From assembly GCA_046757925.1 (NCBI GenBank), contig JBHHZE010000009.1, positions 11,554-75,553 of the forward strand: DNA of 64,000 nt, written 5' to 3'. The notes below the pieces were generated by a model. The model was not told the origin of the DNA and ran no database searches. It saw only the letters and a list, made by a program, of their open reading frames with translations. Both the position numbers and the translations under genes were made by a program. Shown here in pieces: positions 53,414 to 61,649 of the stretch (its first letter is position 1; each line of letters begins with the position of its first letter). Source of the stretch: JAZDCZ01 sp046757925 (GTDB taxonomy: Bacteria; Gemmatimonadota; Gemmatimonadetes; Gemmatimonadales; GWC2-71-9).

Positions 53414-54625
53414 ATGCTTTTCGGTGAAACCATTTGGGTAGCGCTTGCAGCGATTCGAGCGAACAAACTCCGTTCCCTGCTCACGATGCTGGGCATCGTT
53501 ATCGGTGTTGGGGCAGTGATAACAATGGTGGCCCTTGGTACCGGGGCACAAAAGGCCGTGCAAGATCAAATTGAATCGCTGGGAACAAACCTCCTGCAGA
53601 TTCGGGCCGGTCAATCCCTCAGACATGGCATAGCTAGTGCAAATCGTGTCAGTTTGAAAACGGATGATGCAAAGGCCCTCGTGGACGCTCGAGGTATCAC
53701 TGCAATCATCCCCGAACTATCACAGAATCAACAGGTCAAGTTCGGAAATCAAAACATCAACGTCAACATCAACGGTACTGTTCCCGCATTCGTTCCGGTC
53801 AATAACTACGAGATCGAAGCCGGCCGCATGTTCACGGCCGGCGATGGCAGCGCCCGAAAGCGCGTTGCGGTCGTGGGATACGCGGTACCTGACATGCTCA
53901 ACTCCAACCGCGTCGCCATGATCGGACAGACAATCGCGATCCGCGGCATTCCATTTGAGATCATAGGTGTCCTCAAGGAGAAGGGCTCCACAAACAGCTG
54001 GAATAACCCGGACGAGCAGATCCTGATTCCATTGGAGACAGCCCAACACCGCATATTCGGTACGGACCGAGTTCGCGCCATAACGGTTCAGGTAGCGCAT
54101 CCGGACTCAATGACCATAGCCATGATAGAGATCGAGCGCGTGCTTAGACGCGAGCATGCAATCGCCCCTGGCAAGGACAACGATTTCAACATCACCAACC
54201 GGAGCGAGTTTCTCGCTACGTTCGAGGAAACGACCCAGACATTCACATTCTTGCTCGGCGGTATCGCTGCCGTCAGCCTTCTAGTGGGCGGAATTGGGAT
54301 CATGAACATCATGCTCGTTTCCGTCACGGAGCGTACCCGGGAAATCGGCGTGCGCAAGGCGCTCGGCGCTACGCGTGCAAACATTATGTTGCAGTTCCTC
54401 GTCGAGGCGCTCGTGCTCTGCATGTTGGGAGGCGTCATCGGGATCATCGCGGGATCCGGCGGTGCAATTGCACTCTCTCGATTGGCAAACTGGAACACCC
54501 TGGTATCCGCTAATGCAGTTGTAGTGGCATTCATATTCAGCGCCGCAATCGGAATCTTCTTTGGGCTCTGGCCGGCGCGCAGGGCCGCAAGACTCGATCC
54601 CATTGAGGCTCTACGATACGAGTAG
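53414..54625 (+). CDS. MacB-type ABC permease (FtsX/MacB family)
   Basis: A 403-residue permease with four membrane helices: one near the N-terminus (LTMLGIVIGVGAVITMVALG) and three near the C-terminus, with a large periplasmic domain between (about 45-270). ALRANKLRS-like text (AAIRANKLRSLLTMLGIVIG) and the late VTERTREIGVRKALGAT are family hallmarks. Together with TolC, ATPase and adaptor it forms a complete tripartite exporter. Substrates of relatives include macrolides, peptides and lipoproteins. Confidence 0.94.
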   Translation: MLFGETIWVALAAIRANKLRSLLTMLGIVIGVGAVITMVALGTGAQKAVQDQIESLGTNLLQIRAGQSLRHGIASANRVSLKTDDAKALVDARGITAIIPELSQNQQVKFGNQNINVNINGTVPAFVPVNNYEIEAGRMFTAGDGSARKRVAVVGYAVPDMLNSNRVAMIGQTIAIRGIPFEIIGVLKEKGSTNSWNNPDEQILIPLETAQHRIFGTDRVRAITVQVAHPDSMTIAMIEIERVLRREHAIAPGKDNDFNITNRSEFLATFEETTQTFTFLLGGIAAVSLLVGGIGIMNIMLVSVTERTREIGVRKALGATRANIMLQFLVEALVLCMLGGVIGIIAGSGGAIALSRLANWNTLVSANAVVVAFIFSAAIGIFFGLWPARRAARLDPIEALRYE

Positions 54626-54655
54626 CCTGGTACACCAGAGGGCAGAGAGACGACA

Positions 54656-55315
54656 ATGAAAACTGTTGAGCAAACGACAAGAGCAATATCCGCGTTGCAA
54701 CGAGTTGCGGTAACAACACTGTCTGCATTGAGCGCCATAGTGATGCTCTCGGCAGCCACGCAGAGCGGCAGGCTCGCCGTACAAACACCGAGCTTTGTCG
54801 GCAAGTGGCACTTGAACGCCGCAAAAAGCGACGATGCGCGGCAGAAGATGCGGGAAATGTTTCAGAGTGGTGGGGGATTCGGTGGACGCCGCGGTGGTGG
54901 AGGCGGTGGACGAGGAGGCGGCCGCGGTGGATTCGGTGGCGGTGGGCGCGGCGGCGGTGTGGAACAGCAACGTTCCAATCCGATGCGAGTGGCAATGCGG
55001 GCCGCGCAATACCTTGACATCTCGCAAGACGACAACGTCGTCAAGATCGGCTATGGCGGCGACAGCGTCCGTACACTTCAGACCGACGGCCAGAAGATCG
55101 GGTTCGGAGAAGGACGTCGAAAAGGCGAGATCAAGTCCCACTGGAAGGGCGACAAGCTGATCGTCGAGACCAAGATGGAAGGTGGTACCAAGATTACGGA
55201 GACATACGAACTCAAGGATGAGGGCGAACATCTGCAGATCAAGGTGCGTATCGAGAACCTGCGATTTCCACGACCCCTCGAAATCAAGCGCATCTACGAC
55301 CACACGACGTCGTAG
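54656..55315 (+). CDS. Exported glycine-rich protein, unknown function
   Basis: A 219-residue protein. An N-terminal hydrophobic segment (about residues 18-40) suggests export. The sequence FVGKWHLNAAKSD begins a beta-strand-rich domain that is interrupted near residues 70-102 by a Gly/Arg-rich run of RGG type, then continues as a lipocalin-like strand series (GDKLIVETKMEGGTKITETYEL). Loosely similar strand patterns occur in small secreted proteins that start with FVGTWKLN. It follows the permease by 30 bases, and a strong terminator lies after it, so it is probably the last gene of the ECF-exporter operon. Confidence 0.6.
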   Translation: MKTVEQTTRAISALQRVAVTTLSALSAIVMLSAATQSGRLAVQTPSFVGKWHLNAAKSDDARQKMREMFQSGGGFGGRRGGGGGGRGGGRGGFGGGGRGGGVEQQRSNPMRVAMRAAQYLDISQDDNVVKIGYGGDSVRTLQTDGQKIGFGEGRRKGEIKSHWKGDKLIVETKMEGGTKITETYELKDEGEHLQIKVRIENLRFPRPLEIKRIYDHTTS

Positions 55316-55341
55316 CGAGTCACGTCCAGGCCCAATGACCT

Positions 55342-55380
55342 CGGGGACTTCGACAACGTCGGAGTCCCCGTACTACTTTA
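55342..55380 (+). terminator. Intrinsic terminator after the ECF/exporter gene set
   Basis: CGGGGACT and CGAC (55342-55354) pair with GTCG and AGTCCCCG (55358-55370) around an AAC loop; a T-G pair lies between the two helices. A T-rich tail (TACTACTTTA, 55371-55380) follows. This is a strong hairpin with a moderately U-rich tail. It ends exactly where the first plausible homoserine kinase ATG begins, so it may also act as an attenuator for that gene. Confidence 0.75.
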
Positions 55381-56240
55381 TGTGTATGCCTCCCATAGCT
55401 GCTCGCGTACCTGCATCGACATCCAACCTGGGCGCCGGATTCGACTGCCTGGGACTGGCTCTGGATATCCGGCTGGAAGCGAGAATCGTCCGTGGTGCCG
55501 GTCCTGCCCGCTATACCGGTACATTGGAAGGCTTGAAGGAGGAGGACGATCTAATCCTCGCGGCCCTGGGACACACGATGCCCCAAGACCATCACCTGGA
55601 AGCGCACTCCGAAATACCCGTCAGCCGCGGGCTCGGATCGTCTGCCGCAGCTACCGTTGCAGGTTTGGCCCTTGCACAGGTACTGAAGGGACAACAGCTC
55701 GACCGCCGCGCATTGTTCGACCAAGCGCGCCAGATCGAGGGCCATCCGGACAACGTAGGACCCGCAGTATTCGGCTGCCTACTCCTCGCAACCGCACAAC
55801 CGACATGTCTTCAGTTGCACGCTTCACTCGGCATCGCTCTCGCGGTCCCAGAACAACGCGTCGGCACCTTGCATGCCCGCTCGATTCTACCGGACCGGCT
55901 CACGCGTGAGGACACGATTGCCCAGGCCGCTGGAGCAGCTGCACTGATCGTTGGCCTGACATCGGGAGATCCCAGCCTCATTGGACAAGGAATGATTGAC
56001 CGCATTGCGGTGCCGCTCAGGCGAAGATTGATAACTGGCTTCGACGGTGCAGTAGAAGCGGGCCACGCCGCCGGAGCCTATGGGGTGACTATCTCGGGAT
56101 CGGGCTCGACCTTGGTCGGCGTCTGTGAATCCGGTTCCACTCAAACAGTGGCACGTGCGATGGCCGAAGCATTGACCGAGTCGGGGAACGCGGCGACGCC
56201 ACTGGCACCAGGGGTTTCCAGGGCCGGCGTCGAGGTCTAG
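55380..56240 (+). CDS. thrB: Homoserine kinase
   Basis: A 286-residue GHMP kinase that phosphorylates homoserine in threonine synthesis. The N-terminus is ARVPASTSNLGAGFDCLGLALDI, the GHMP phosphate-binding motif is PVSRGLGSSAAATVAGLAL, and the C-terminal motif is GVTISGSGSTLVGVC. ATG at 55380 (with a second at 55386) is chosen because an upstream ATG at 55335 lies before the terminator hairpin at 55342-55370. No other threonine genes are adjacent. Confidence 0.93.
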   Translation: MCMPPIAARVPASTSNLGAGFDCLGLALDIRLEARIVRGAGPARYTGTLEGLKEEDDLILAALGHTMPQDHHLEAHSEIPVSRGLGSSAAATVAGLALAQVLKGQQLDRRALFDQARQIEGHPDNVGPAVFGCLLLATAQPTCLQLHASLGIALAVPEQRVGTLHARSILPDRLTREDTIAQAAGAAALIVGLTSGDPSLIGQGMIDRIAVPLRRRLITGFDGAVEAGHAAGAYGVTISGSGSTLVGVCESGSTQTVARAMAEALTESGNAATPLAPGVSRAGVEV

Positions 56241-56266
56241 TTCCTAGCAGGAAAAGGAAAACGGGT

Positions 56267-56283
56267 GGGTGAAATGTGAAAGG
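56267..56283 (+). repeat. Purine-rich short repeat, copy 1
   Basis: GGGTGAAATGTGAAAGG lies between thrB and the convergent DinB-like gene. Its 13-base core GAAATGTGAAAGG recurs exactly at 60808-60820, inside the hydroxybenzoyl-CoA-reductase-like medium subunit gene. Confidence 0.45.
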
Positions 56284-56301
56284 CCAAACACTTAGGACGC
56301 G

Positions 56302-56814
56302 CTACTCTTCCAGCCACTCAAGCAACTTCTCGATCTGACGCCCGTGGTGCTTGCAGTGCACGAAGTGAAATCTCACCCACTCGGGCAGGTTGAGATCTCC
56401 CATGATGGGGTGGCGGAGAAACACCTCTAGTTGTCGTTCCTCGGGCCATTGCTCGAGCAATACCCTGGTTCGCTCCACACCCATCCGGAAGCGTGCGGTG
56501 ATCTGTTCACGGTCAGGGCCCTCGCTAGGTCGCGTGTAGTCCGGTGCTTCCATACCCGCAGGAAGTTTACCCGGACCCAAGAGCATATGGCGCACCACCG
56601 ACTGGCTCGGTGTAGCTCTACGCTCCATGCCGGTCTTCTCAGCCCGCGCCTCAAACCCTGTTGCCACTAGATCCATAGATATTGCGAGGTGTTCCACAAC
56701 TTGAGCCACATTCCATTTCCCGTCAGGAGATCGGTACCAATCATCCTCCTTCAGATCTGCGACCGGATCGAGTACGATGGGCTCCAAGCCGGACAGCTGC
56801 CGTTGAACTTTCAA
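56302..56814 (-). CDS. DinB-like four-helix protein
   Basis: A 170-residue protein of the DinB/DUF1569 group. The family pattern is visible: WNVAQVVEHLAISMDLVATGF with the first histidine, then a late HFVHCKHHGRQIEKLLEW with a paired metal-site His. The TTG at 56814 is favoured because GGAGG lies seven bases upstream; longer reading from a TTG at 56868 would overlap the next gene. Such proteins are often thiol-dependent or metal-dependent transferases of small thiols. Function here is unknown. Confidence 0.75.
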   Translation of the reverse strand: MKVQRQLSGLEPIVLDPVADLKEDDWYRSPDGKWNVAQVVEHLAISMDLVATGFEARAEKTGMERRATPSQSVVRHMLLGPGKLPAGMEAPDYTRPSEGPDREQITARFRMGVERTRVLLEQWPEERQLEVFLRHPIMGDLNLPEWVRFHFVHCKHHGRQIEKLLEWLEE

Positions 56815-56860
56815 TTCTCCACCTCCGTCAAGTAGACCCCATAGGAAGATACATCCCCGG

Positions 56861-57121
56861 TCACCCAAGTTCGCAATCGTCTATGGCGTCGATTATCGAG
56901 CTGAATAACTTGGCCTTGTCGGTCAGCTCGCCTGTTACCGGATCGGACTTGATGTACCACTGGCACATCTCCGCCATCGCCATCGCATCGTCATCGGTCA
57001 GAGTGACGAGGAACGCATCACCGTCCTCGCGCGCGCCACTAACAGCCTTTGTGAGATTGTCCGGCATTTCCGGCGTCTGCTCGAGTGCCTCGATCATGGT
57101 CCTAGTCATAGGAACTTCCAT
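56861..57121 (-). CDS. Small hypothetical protein
   Basis: An 86-residue acidic protein starting at ATG 57121, with GGAGAG seven bases upstream (a GTG at 57178 would give 105 residues). It is mostly helical (MIEALEQTPEMPDNLTKAV, DDDAMAMAEMCQWYI) and ends AIDDCELG. No family is recognised. It lies head-to-tail with the DinB-like gene on the same strand, 46 bases away, and probably shares its transcript. Confidence 0.6.
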   Translation of the reverse strand: MEVPMTRTMIEALEQTPEMPDNLTKAVSGAREDGDAFLVTLTDDDAMAMAEMCQWYIKSDPVTGELTDKAKLFSSIIDAIDDCELG

Positions 57122-57390
57122 AGCTGCTCTCTCCCATTGAATCTGCGCGCTGGTCTCGGAGACCTGAATGGTACCCACTGCACCGAGCTACCGGCAATCG
57201 GGGATACTTGGGAAACCGAGAATCGACGCGTGACAAACCGCACAGGCGGAAGACCGAGCCCTTAGCGCTGGTGATCACTCGGCTGTGCAGGCAGTCCGCG
57301 CAGAGGCCTGCTGTCGGGTTTCGGCCGGTAGGTGACACAATTGAAACGTGCCGTCGCGCACGGCAAGTTGCAAGGTTAGATTTGAGTACT
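57122..57390. other. Divergent intergenic region, no gene seen
   Basis: About 270 bases separate the small hypothetical gene from the Fe-trafficking-like gene. I see no reading frame with protein-like composition. The only local structure is a small dyad, GCCGTCGCGCACGGC, near 57350. Both divergent promoters must lie in this region, but no convincing -35/-10 pair was picked. Confidence 0.4.
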
Positions 57391-57630
57391 ATGAGCGATG
57401 TCAACTGCGTGAAATGTGGGCAAACAAAGGCCCAGCTGGCAGCACCCCCATTGCCCAACGACCTGGGAAACAAGATCTACGACTCCATTTGTCAGCTCTG
57501 CTGGGCTGATTGGCTCAAGCAACAGACAGCCATTATCAACCACTACGCGCTGGACCTGCGAAACCCGGAGGCGCGCCAGATGCTGATGGAACAGACGGAG
57601 ACCTTCCTGTTTGGCCAGCCGACATCCTGA
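57391..57630 (+). CDS. Fe(2+)-trafficking (YggX-like) protein with two CxxC motifs
   Basis: A 79-residue protein matching YggX: LPNDLGNKIYDSI, WADWLKQQTAIINHYALDLRNPEARQMLMEQTETFLF. Family members protect iron-sulfur clusters and traffic iron. Unusually, two CxxC motifs are present, CVKC at residues 6-9 and CQLC near residue 35, whereas enterobacterial YggX has a single conserved Cys. This could create a zinc or cluster site. ATG at 57391 is chosen; an upstream frame is not protein-like. Confidence 0.82.
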   Translation: MSDVNCVKCGQTKAQLAAPPLPNDLGNKIYDSICQLCWADWLKQQTAIINHYALDLRNPEARQMLMEQTETFLFGQPTS

Positions 57631-58153
57631 TACGCCCTACCGCCGTCGCCCCATAAGCCTCGTCGTGAACGGCGAACGTACGGAGGTCGCGTTCGCGGCA
57701 CACAAGACCTTGCTCGAGGTGCTGCGCGAAGATCTGCGGCTGACCGGCACGAAACACGGCTGCGAGTTGGGGGAATGCGGGACCTGCACCGTACTGCTTG
57801 ACGGACAACCGATACTAAGTTGCCTGGTCCTAGGACTGGCCTGCGATGGGAAGGATGTCAAAACCGTAGAAGGGATGGCACGGGGCCCCACACTGCACCC
57901 GTTGCAGGAAACGTTCGCTGAGTTGGGTGCCGCACAGTGCGGCTACTGCACACCGGGGTTTCTACTCGCGGCGGAAGCCCTGCTCGAAGAAGATCCCTCG
58001 CCGACGCGCGACAAGATCAAAGACGCACTGGCCGGCAATCTGTGTCGCTGTACGGGCTACATCAAAATCTACGAAGCGGTCGAACTGGCGGCTGCGCGTA
58101 TGCGCGGAGAGGCAGCGGAACCGGCGCGCGAAATCAGCTATGGCAAACAGTAA
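57611..58153 (+). CDS. [2Fe-2S] small subunit of molybdenum hydroxylase (HcrC-like)
   Basis: A 180-residue iron-sulfur subunit. The plant-type ferredoxin cluster is GCELGECGTCTVLLDG with the fourth Cys in ILSC. The C-terminal [2Fe-2S] domain has CGYCTPGF and CRCTGY. The TTG at 57611 overlaps the YggX-like gene by 20 bases. This subunit passes electrons from the molybdenum centre to the medium subunit. With the two downstream genes it forms a xanthine-oxidase-family enzyme whose medium subunit has the [4Fe-4S] insertion of 4-hydroxybenzoyl-CoA reductase. Confidence 0.92.
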   Translation: MASRHPDTPYRRRPISLVVNGERTEVAFAAHKTLLEVLREDLRLTGTKHGCELGECGTCTVLLDGQPILSCLVLGLACDGKDVKTVEGMARGPTLHPLQETFAELGAAQCGYCTPGFLLAAEALLEEDPSPTRDKIKDALAGNLCRCTGYIKIYEAVELAAARMRGEAAEPAREISYGKQ

Positions 58154-60593
58154 CGGAGACTCACTCCGCGTAGTTGGCCATGCCCAGCGCAAGGTCGACG
58201 CAACCAACAAGGTCACCGGCCGCACCCTGTTCGCCGACGATCTGACCCTACCACGCATGCTGTACGCGAAGTTGCTGCGCAGCCCGCATCCCCACGCCAG
58301 GATCGTGAACATCGACGTATCCAGAGCCACGGCTTTGGATGGAGTCAAACGGGTGCTGGTGGGCAAAGACCTACCCATCCCGTTTGGGATCCTCCCCGTA
58401 AGTGAGGACGAGCACGCGCTCGCACCCGACAAGGTGAGGTTCATTGGAGACCCTGTTGCGGCTGTTGCGGCCATCGCGGAAGAAGTCGCGACCGCGGCGA
58501 TCGAGTTGATCGACGTCGAGTATGAGATGCTCGATCACATTTCCTCTGCAGAACAGGCGATCGACACACGCGATCCCCTGATTCACGACTACGGCGATGA
58601 CGGCAATCTGCATAAACTCGTGAACTTGGAATTCGGTGACGTAGACGCAGGCTTCGAACGGGCGGATCTGGTGCGTGAAGACCTCTTTTTCTACGAGGGC
58701 AGCACGCACCTTCCCATGGAGCAGCATGCCGCACTCGCCGATTGGTCGCCGGACGGCAAGCTCACGCTTTGGAGCGCCACACAGACCCCGCACTACGTGC
58801 ACCGTGCACTGGCCAAGGTGTTGGAGATGCCCGCCGCTCGAATCCGCGTAATTGCGTGTCCCAACGGCGGCGGCTTTGGCGGCAAGAGCGATCCGTTCAG
58901 TCACGAGATCGTGATCGCCAAGCTCGCGGCGCTGACTGGCAGACCCGTCAAGATCACGCTCACGCGCGAAGAAGTGTTCTACTGCCATCGCGGCCGTCAC
59001 CCTACACTCATGTGGGTCAAAACCGGTGTCACCAACGATGGCGCTATCGAGGCGATGCACTTCAAGACGCTGTTGGACGGTGGTGGCTACGGTTCTTACG
59101 GTGTAGCAAGTACATACTACACCGGGGCGCTGCAAACTGTCACTTACCATGTGCAGCGCTACAAGTTTCAAGGAGCGCGCGCGTTCACCAACAAGGCACC
59201 ATGCGGGCCCAAGCGCGGACACGGCACACCGCAGCCACGTTTCGCACTGGAAGTACAACTCGACAAGATCGCTGCCGAGTTGAAACAAGACCCTGCCGAA
59301 CTGCGACTCAAGCATCTGGTGCCACCCAACTCGCTTACCGCCAACTACCTGCGGGTAAGCACGATGGGGTTGGGTGAGTGCATTCGCAAGGTGACGGCGG
59401 CGGCACAGTGGACCGACAAGCACGGCAAGCTCCCACTCGGCAACGGAGTCGGGTTGGCGTGTTCCAGTTACATCAGCGGGGCGGGATTGCCGATCTACTG
59501 GAACGACATGTCGCAGTCGGGAGTGCAGTTGAAGCTAGACCGGAGTGGTGGCGTCACAGTCTTCTGCGGCTCGACCGATATCGGCCAGGGCTCTGATTCG
59601 ATCTTGGCATACATCGTTGCAGAGGTACTGGGACTCGATCCCATGGAACTTCAGATCGTTACCGCGGACACCGATCTAACCCCAGTAGACCTGGGCAGCT
59701 ATTCGAGTCGGGTGACACTCATGAGTGGGAACGCCGCGTTGCAGGCAGCCGAGCGAGCGCGTCAGATTTTGGCCGAACATGCGAGTACCAAACTGGAAGT
59801 GCCAGTCTCCCGGGTGGTGTTTGCCGACGGCCGAGTGTTCGATGCGGAGGACCCCGAGATCGGCATGAGCTTCGCCGAGTCGGTGCAGATTACAGAAGCG
59901 GCGCAGGGAATCGTTGGGACCGTTGGGTCGTATAAACCGCCCAAGAGTGCCGGGCGTTACCGTGGCTCGGGTGTGGGGCCGTCGCCCGCGTACTCGTACA
60001 GCGCCGCGATCGCACAGGTAAATGTAGACCCGGCCACCGGTATCTTCACGGTGCCCAAGATCTGGATCGCACACGATATCGGCAGGTGCATCAATCCGAC
60101 CACGGTTATGGGTCAGGTGGAGGGTAGTGTCTATATGGGGTTGGGTGAGGCGTTGATGGAGGAGATGGCGTACCGCGGCAATCGCAAGGTCGTACAGAAG
60201 ATTCCCAGCATGCTGGAATACAAGAGCCCCACCACACTCGAGATGTGCGACGTCGAGACATACCTGATCGAGGCCCCCGATCCCAACGGACCGTTCGGTG
60301 CAAAGGAAGTAGGCCAAGGTCCGCTATTGCCGGTGATGCCCGCCGTGGCAAATGCGGTGTACGACGCCGTCGGTGTTAGGGTCGATGAAGTCCCCATTAC
60401 CCCCGAGAAAGTATTCCGTGCGTTGAAGCTCAAGGCCAAGGGCGAGGAGGCTCGGGTAGGTCCCACCAGGTTCCCCGAGATCGCGTGGCCCCAGCCTACG
60501 CGGGTCCCACCGCCGTGGGAGGGTGGTGACGGCAAGGCAATAAAGTCGCACCCCAAGCGTACGCCCGCAGTGGCCGAAGAACGGCAGCACTGA
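58140..60593 (+). CDS. Molybdopterin-binding large subunit (HcrA-like)
   Basis: An 817-residue catalytic subunit of the xanthine dehydrogenase family. Visible motifs are RSPHPHARIVNIDVS, GGGFGGKSDP (molybdopterin region), KRGHGTPQPRFALE, and GAKEVGQGPLLP, whose glutamate is the catalytic base equivalent. The RGHGT loop and overall look resemble 4-hydroxybenzoyl-CoA reductase alpha subunits. GTG or ATG at 58140 overlaps the small subunit by 14 bases. The true substrate may be another aryl or purine compound. Confidence 0.88.
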   Translation: MANSNGDSLRVVGHAQRKVDATNKVTGRTLFADDLTLPRMLYAKLLRSPHPHARIVNIDVSRATALDGVKRVLVGKDLPIPFGILPVSEDEHALAPDKVRFIGDPVAAVAAIAEEVATAAIELIDVEYEMLDHISSAEQAIDTRDPLIHDYGDDGNLHKLVNLEFGDVDAGFERADLVREDLFFYEGSTHLPMEQHAALADWSPDGKLTLWSATQTPHYVHRALAKVLEMPAARIRVIACPNGGGFGGKSDPFSHEIVIAKLAALTGRPVKITLTREEVFYCHRGRHPTLMWVKTGVTNDGAIEAMHFKTLLDGGGYGSYGVASTYYTGALQTVTYHVQRYKFQGARAFTNKAPCGPKRGHGTPQPRFALEVQLDKIAAELKQDPAELRLKHLVPPNSLTANYLRVSTMGLGECIRKVTAAAQWTDKHGKLPLGNGVGLACSSYISGAGLPIYWNDMSQSGVQLKLDRSGGVTVFCGSTDIGQGSDSILAYIVAEVLGLDPMELQIVTADTDLTPVDLGSYSSRVTLMSGNAALQAAERARQILAEHASTKLEVPVSRVVFADGRVFDAEDPEIGMSFAESVQITEAAQGIVGTVGSYKPPKSAGRYRGSGVGPSPAYSYSAAIAQVNVDPATGIFTVPKIWIAHDIGRCINPTTVMGQVEGSVYMGLGEALMEEMAYRGNRKVVQKIPSMLEYKSPTTLEMCDVETYLIEAPDPNGPFGAKEVGQGPLLPVMPAVANAVYDAVGVRVDEVPITPEKVFRALKLKAKGEEARVGPTRFPEIAWPQPTRVPPPWEGGDGKAIKSHPKRTPAVAEERQH

Positions 60594-60596
60594 TCT

Positions 60597-61604
60597 ATGT
60601 TGCGGCTACCGGAGTTCATCTACCTGGAGCCCGATACGCTCGAGCACGCGCTCGCGATGAAACGAGACGCCGGACCGAGTGGGATGTATGTGGCGGGCGG
60701 GACGGATCTCTATCCCAACATGAAGCGGAGGCACCAGGAGCCACGGACGGTTATCTCCTTGAGTCGGATACCCGAATTGCGGGAGGTAGAGAGATCGGGT
60801 GAAAAGGGAAATGTGAAAGGTGAAATGGGGAGCGTGGTGGGGGCGATGGTGACGCTCACCGACCTCGCGTCCAATATCGACATCCGGCGTAACTACGCAG
60901 CCGTTGCAAGGGCGGCGGAGCTCATAAGCACACCCCTACTTCGCAACATGGGAACGGTGGGTGGGAACCTGTGTCTCGATACGCGGTGCAACTACTACGA
61001 TCAGAGTTACGAATGGCGCAAGGCGATCGACTTCTGCATGAAGAAGGACGGCGCCATCTGTTGGGTGGCACCGAGCAGTCCCAGGTGCTGGGCTGTCCAG
61101 TCTTCCGACCTGGCACCGGTAGCTGTTGCGCTCGGCGCTGAGTTCTCGCTCGTTGGACTAGGCGGCAAGCGCGTGGTTCCGGCGGGTGCCTTCTACAATA
61201 ACGACGGGATCGAGTACCTCACCAAGCAACCGGACGAAATCCTGACCGCAATAGGGCTGCCCGCACCCAACGGCTGGGACGCGACTTACTGGAAGCTCCG
61301 ACGCAGGGGATCGTTCGATTTTCCGGTGTTGGGTGTTGCAGTGTGGATCCAGTGGGACGGCGATGTCGTGGCCGACGCGCGAATCGTGTTGGGTGCCGTG
61401 GCAAGCTACCCGCAGGAAGTGGCTGCATCGGCACAGGCGCTCATCGGAACCAAGCTCCCAGACGAGGCGATCGACGCCGCAGCCAATGCCGCGTTCAAAC
61501 CGTCAAAGCCCATGGACAACACCGACTTCGGATTGGCCTGGAGGAAGGAGATGACGCGGAATTATGTCGGTGGCGCGTTGAGGGAGATCAGGGACAGAAG
61601 ATAG
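60597..61604 (+). CDS. FAD medium subunit with [4Fe-4S] insertion (HcrB-like)
   Basis: A 335-residue CO-dehydrogenase-flavoprotein-type subunit. FAD motifs are VAGGTDLYPNMK and LLRNMGTVGGNLCLD. It has an extra cysteine set at residues 131, 147, 155 and 164 (spacings 16, 8 and 9), which matches my recollection of the [4Fe-4S] ligands of Thauera HcrB. This cluster is almost unique to 4-hydroxybenzoyl-CoA reductase, which feeds low-potential electrons to dehydroxylate the aromatic ring. A Gly/Lys-rich insert (about residues 66-78) comes from a purine-rich repeat at 60797-60830. The start is three bases after the large subunit. Confidence 0.87.
   Translation: MLRLPEFIYLEPDTLEHALAMKRDAGPSGMYVAGGTDLYPNMKRRHQEPRTVISLSRIPELREVERSGEKGNVKGEMGSVVGAMVTLTDLASNIDIRRNYAAVARAAELISTPLLRNMGTVGGNLCLDTRCNYYDQSYEWRKAIDFCMKKDGAICWVAPSSPRCWAVQSSDLAPVAVALGAEFSLVGLGGKRVVPAGAFYNNDGIEYLTKQPDEILTAIGLPAPNGWDATYWKLRRRGSFDFPVLGVAVWIQWDGDVVADARIVLGAVASYPQEVAASAQALIGTKLPDEAIDAAANAAFKPSKPMDNTDFGLAWRKEMTRNYVGGALREIRDRR
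60797..60830 (+). repeat. Purine-rich short repeat inserted in frame in hcrB-like gene, copy 2
   Basis: The run GGGTGAAAAGGG, then AAATGTGAAAGG and TGAAATGGGG shares the 13-base core GAAATGTGAAAGG with 56271-56283. It encodes the lysine/glycine-rich insert after LREVE in the medium subunit, at a place where relatives have a short loop, and keeps the frame. A third purine-rich stretch follows the gene at about 61602-61626. Confidence 0.5.
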
Positions 61605-61649
61605 GGCGAAGGGGAGAGGGGAAACATAGTCTTTGTCGACGGCAAGCGC

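Noticed and set aside
54875..54962. RGG-rich region as RNA-binding protein
   Set aside because: The protein appears exported, so RNA binding in the cytosol is unlikely; the run is more plausibly structural or a recognition tag.
57179..57390. Possible cobalamin riboswitch or small RNA in the divergent region
   Set aside because: No B12-box-like core was found and only a short hairpin is visible.
58371..59423. Long minus-strand reading frame (350 codons) inside the molybdenum large subunit gene
   Set aside because: Antisense to well-conserved catalytic sequence, with composition atypical for a protein here.
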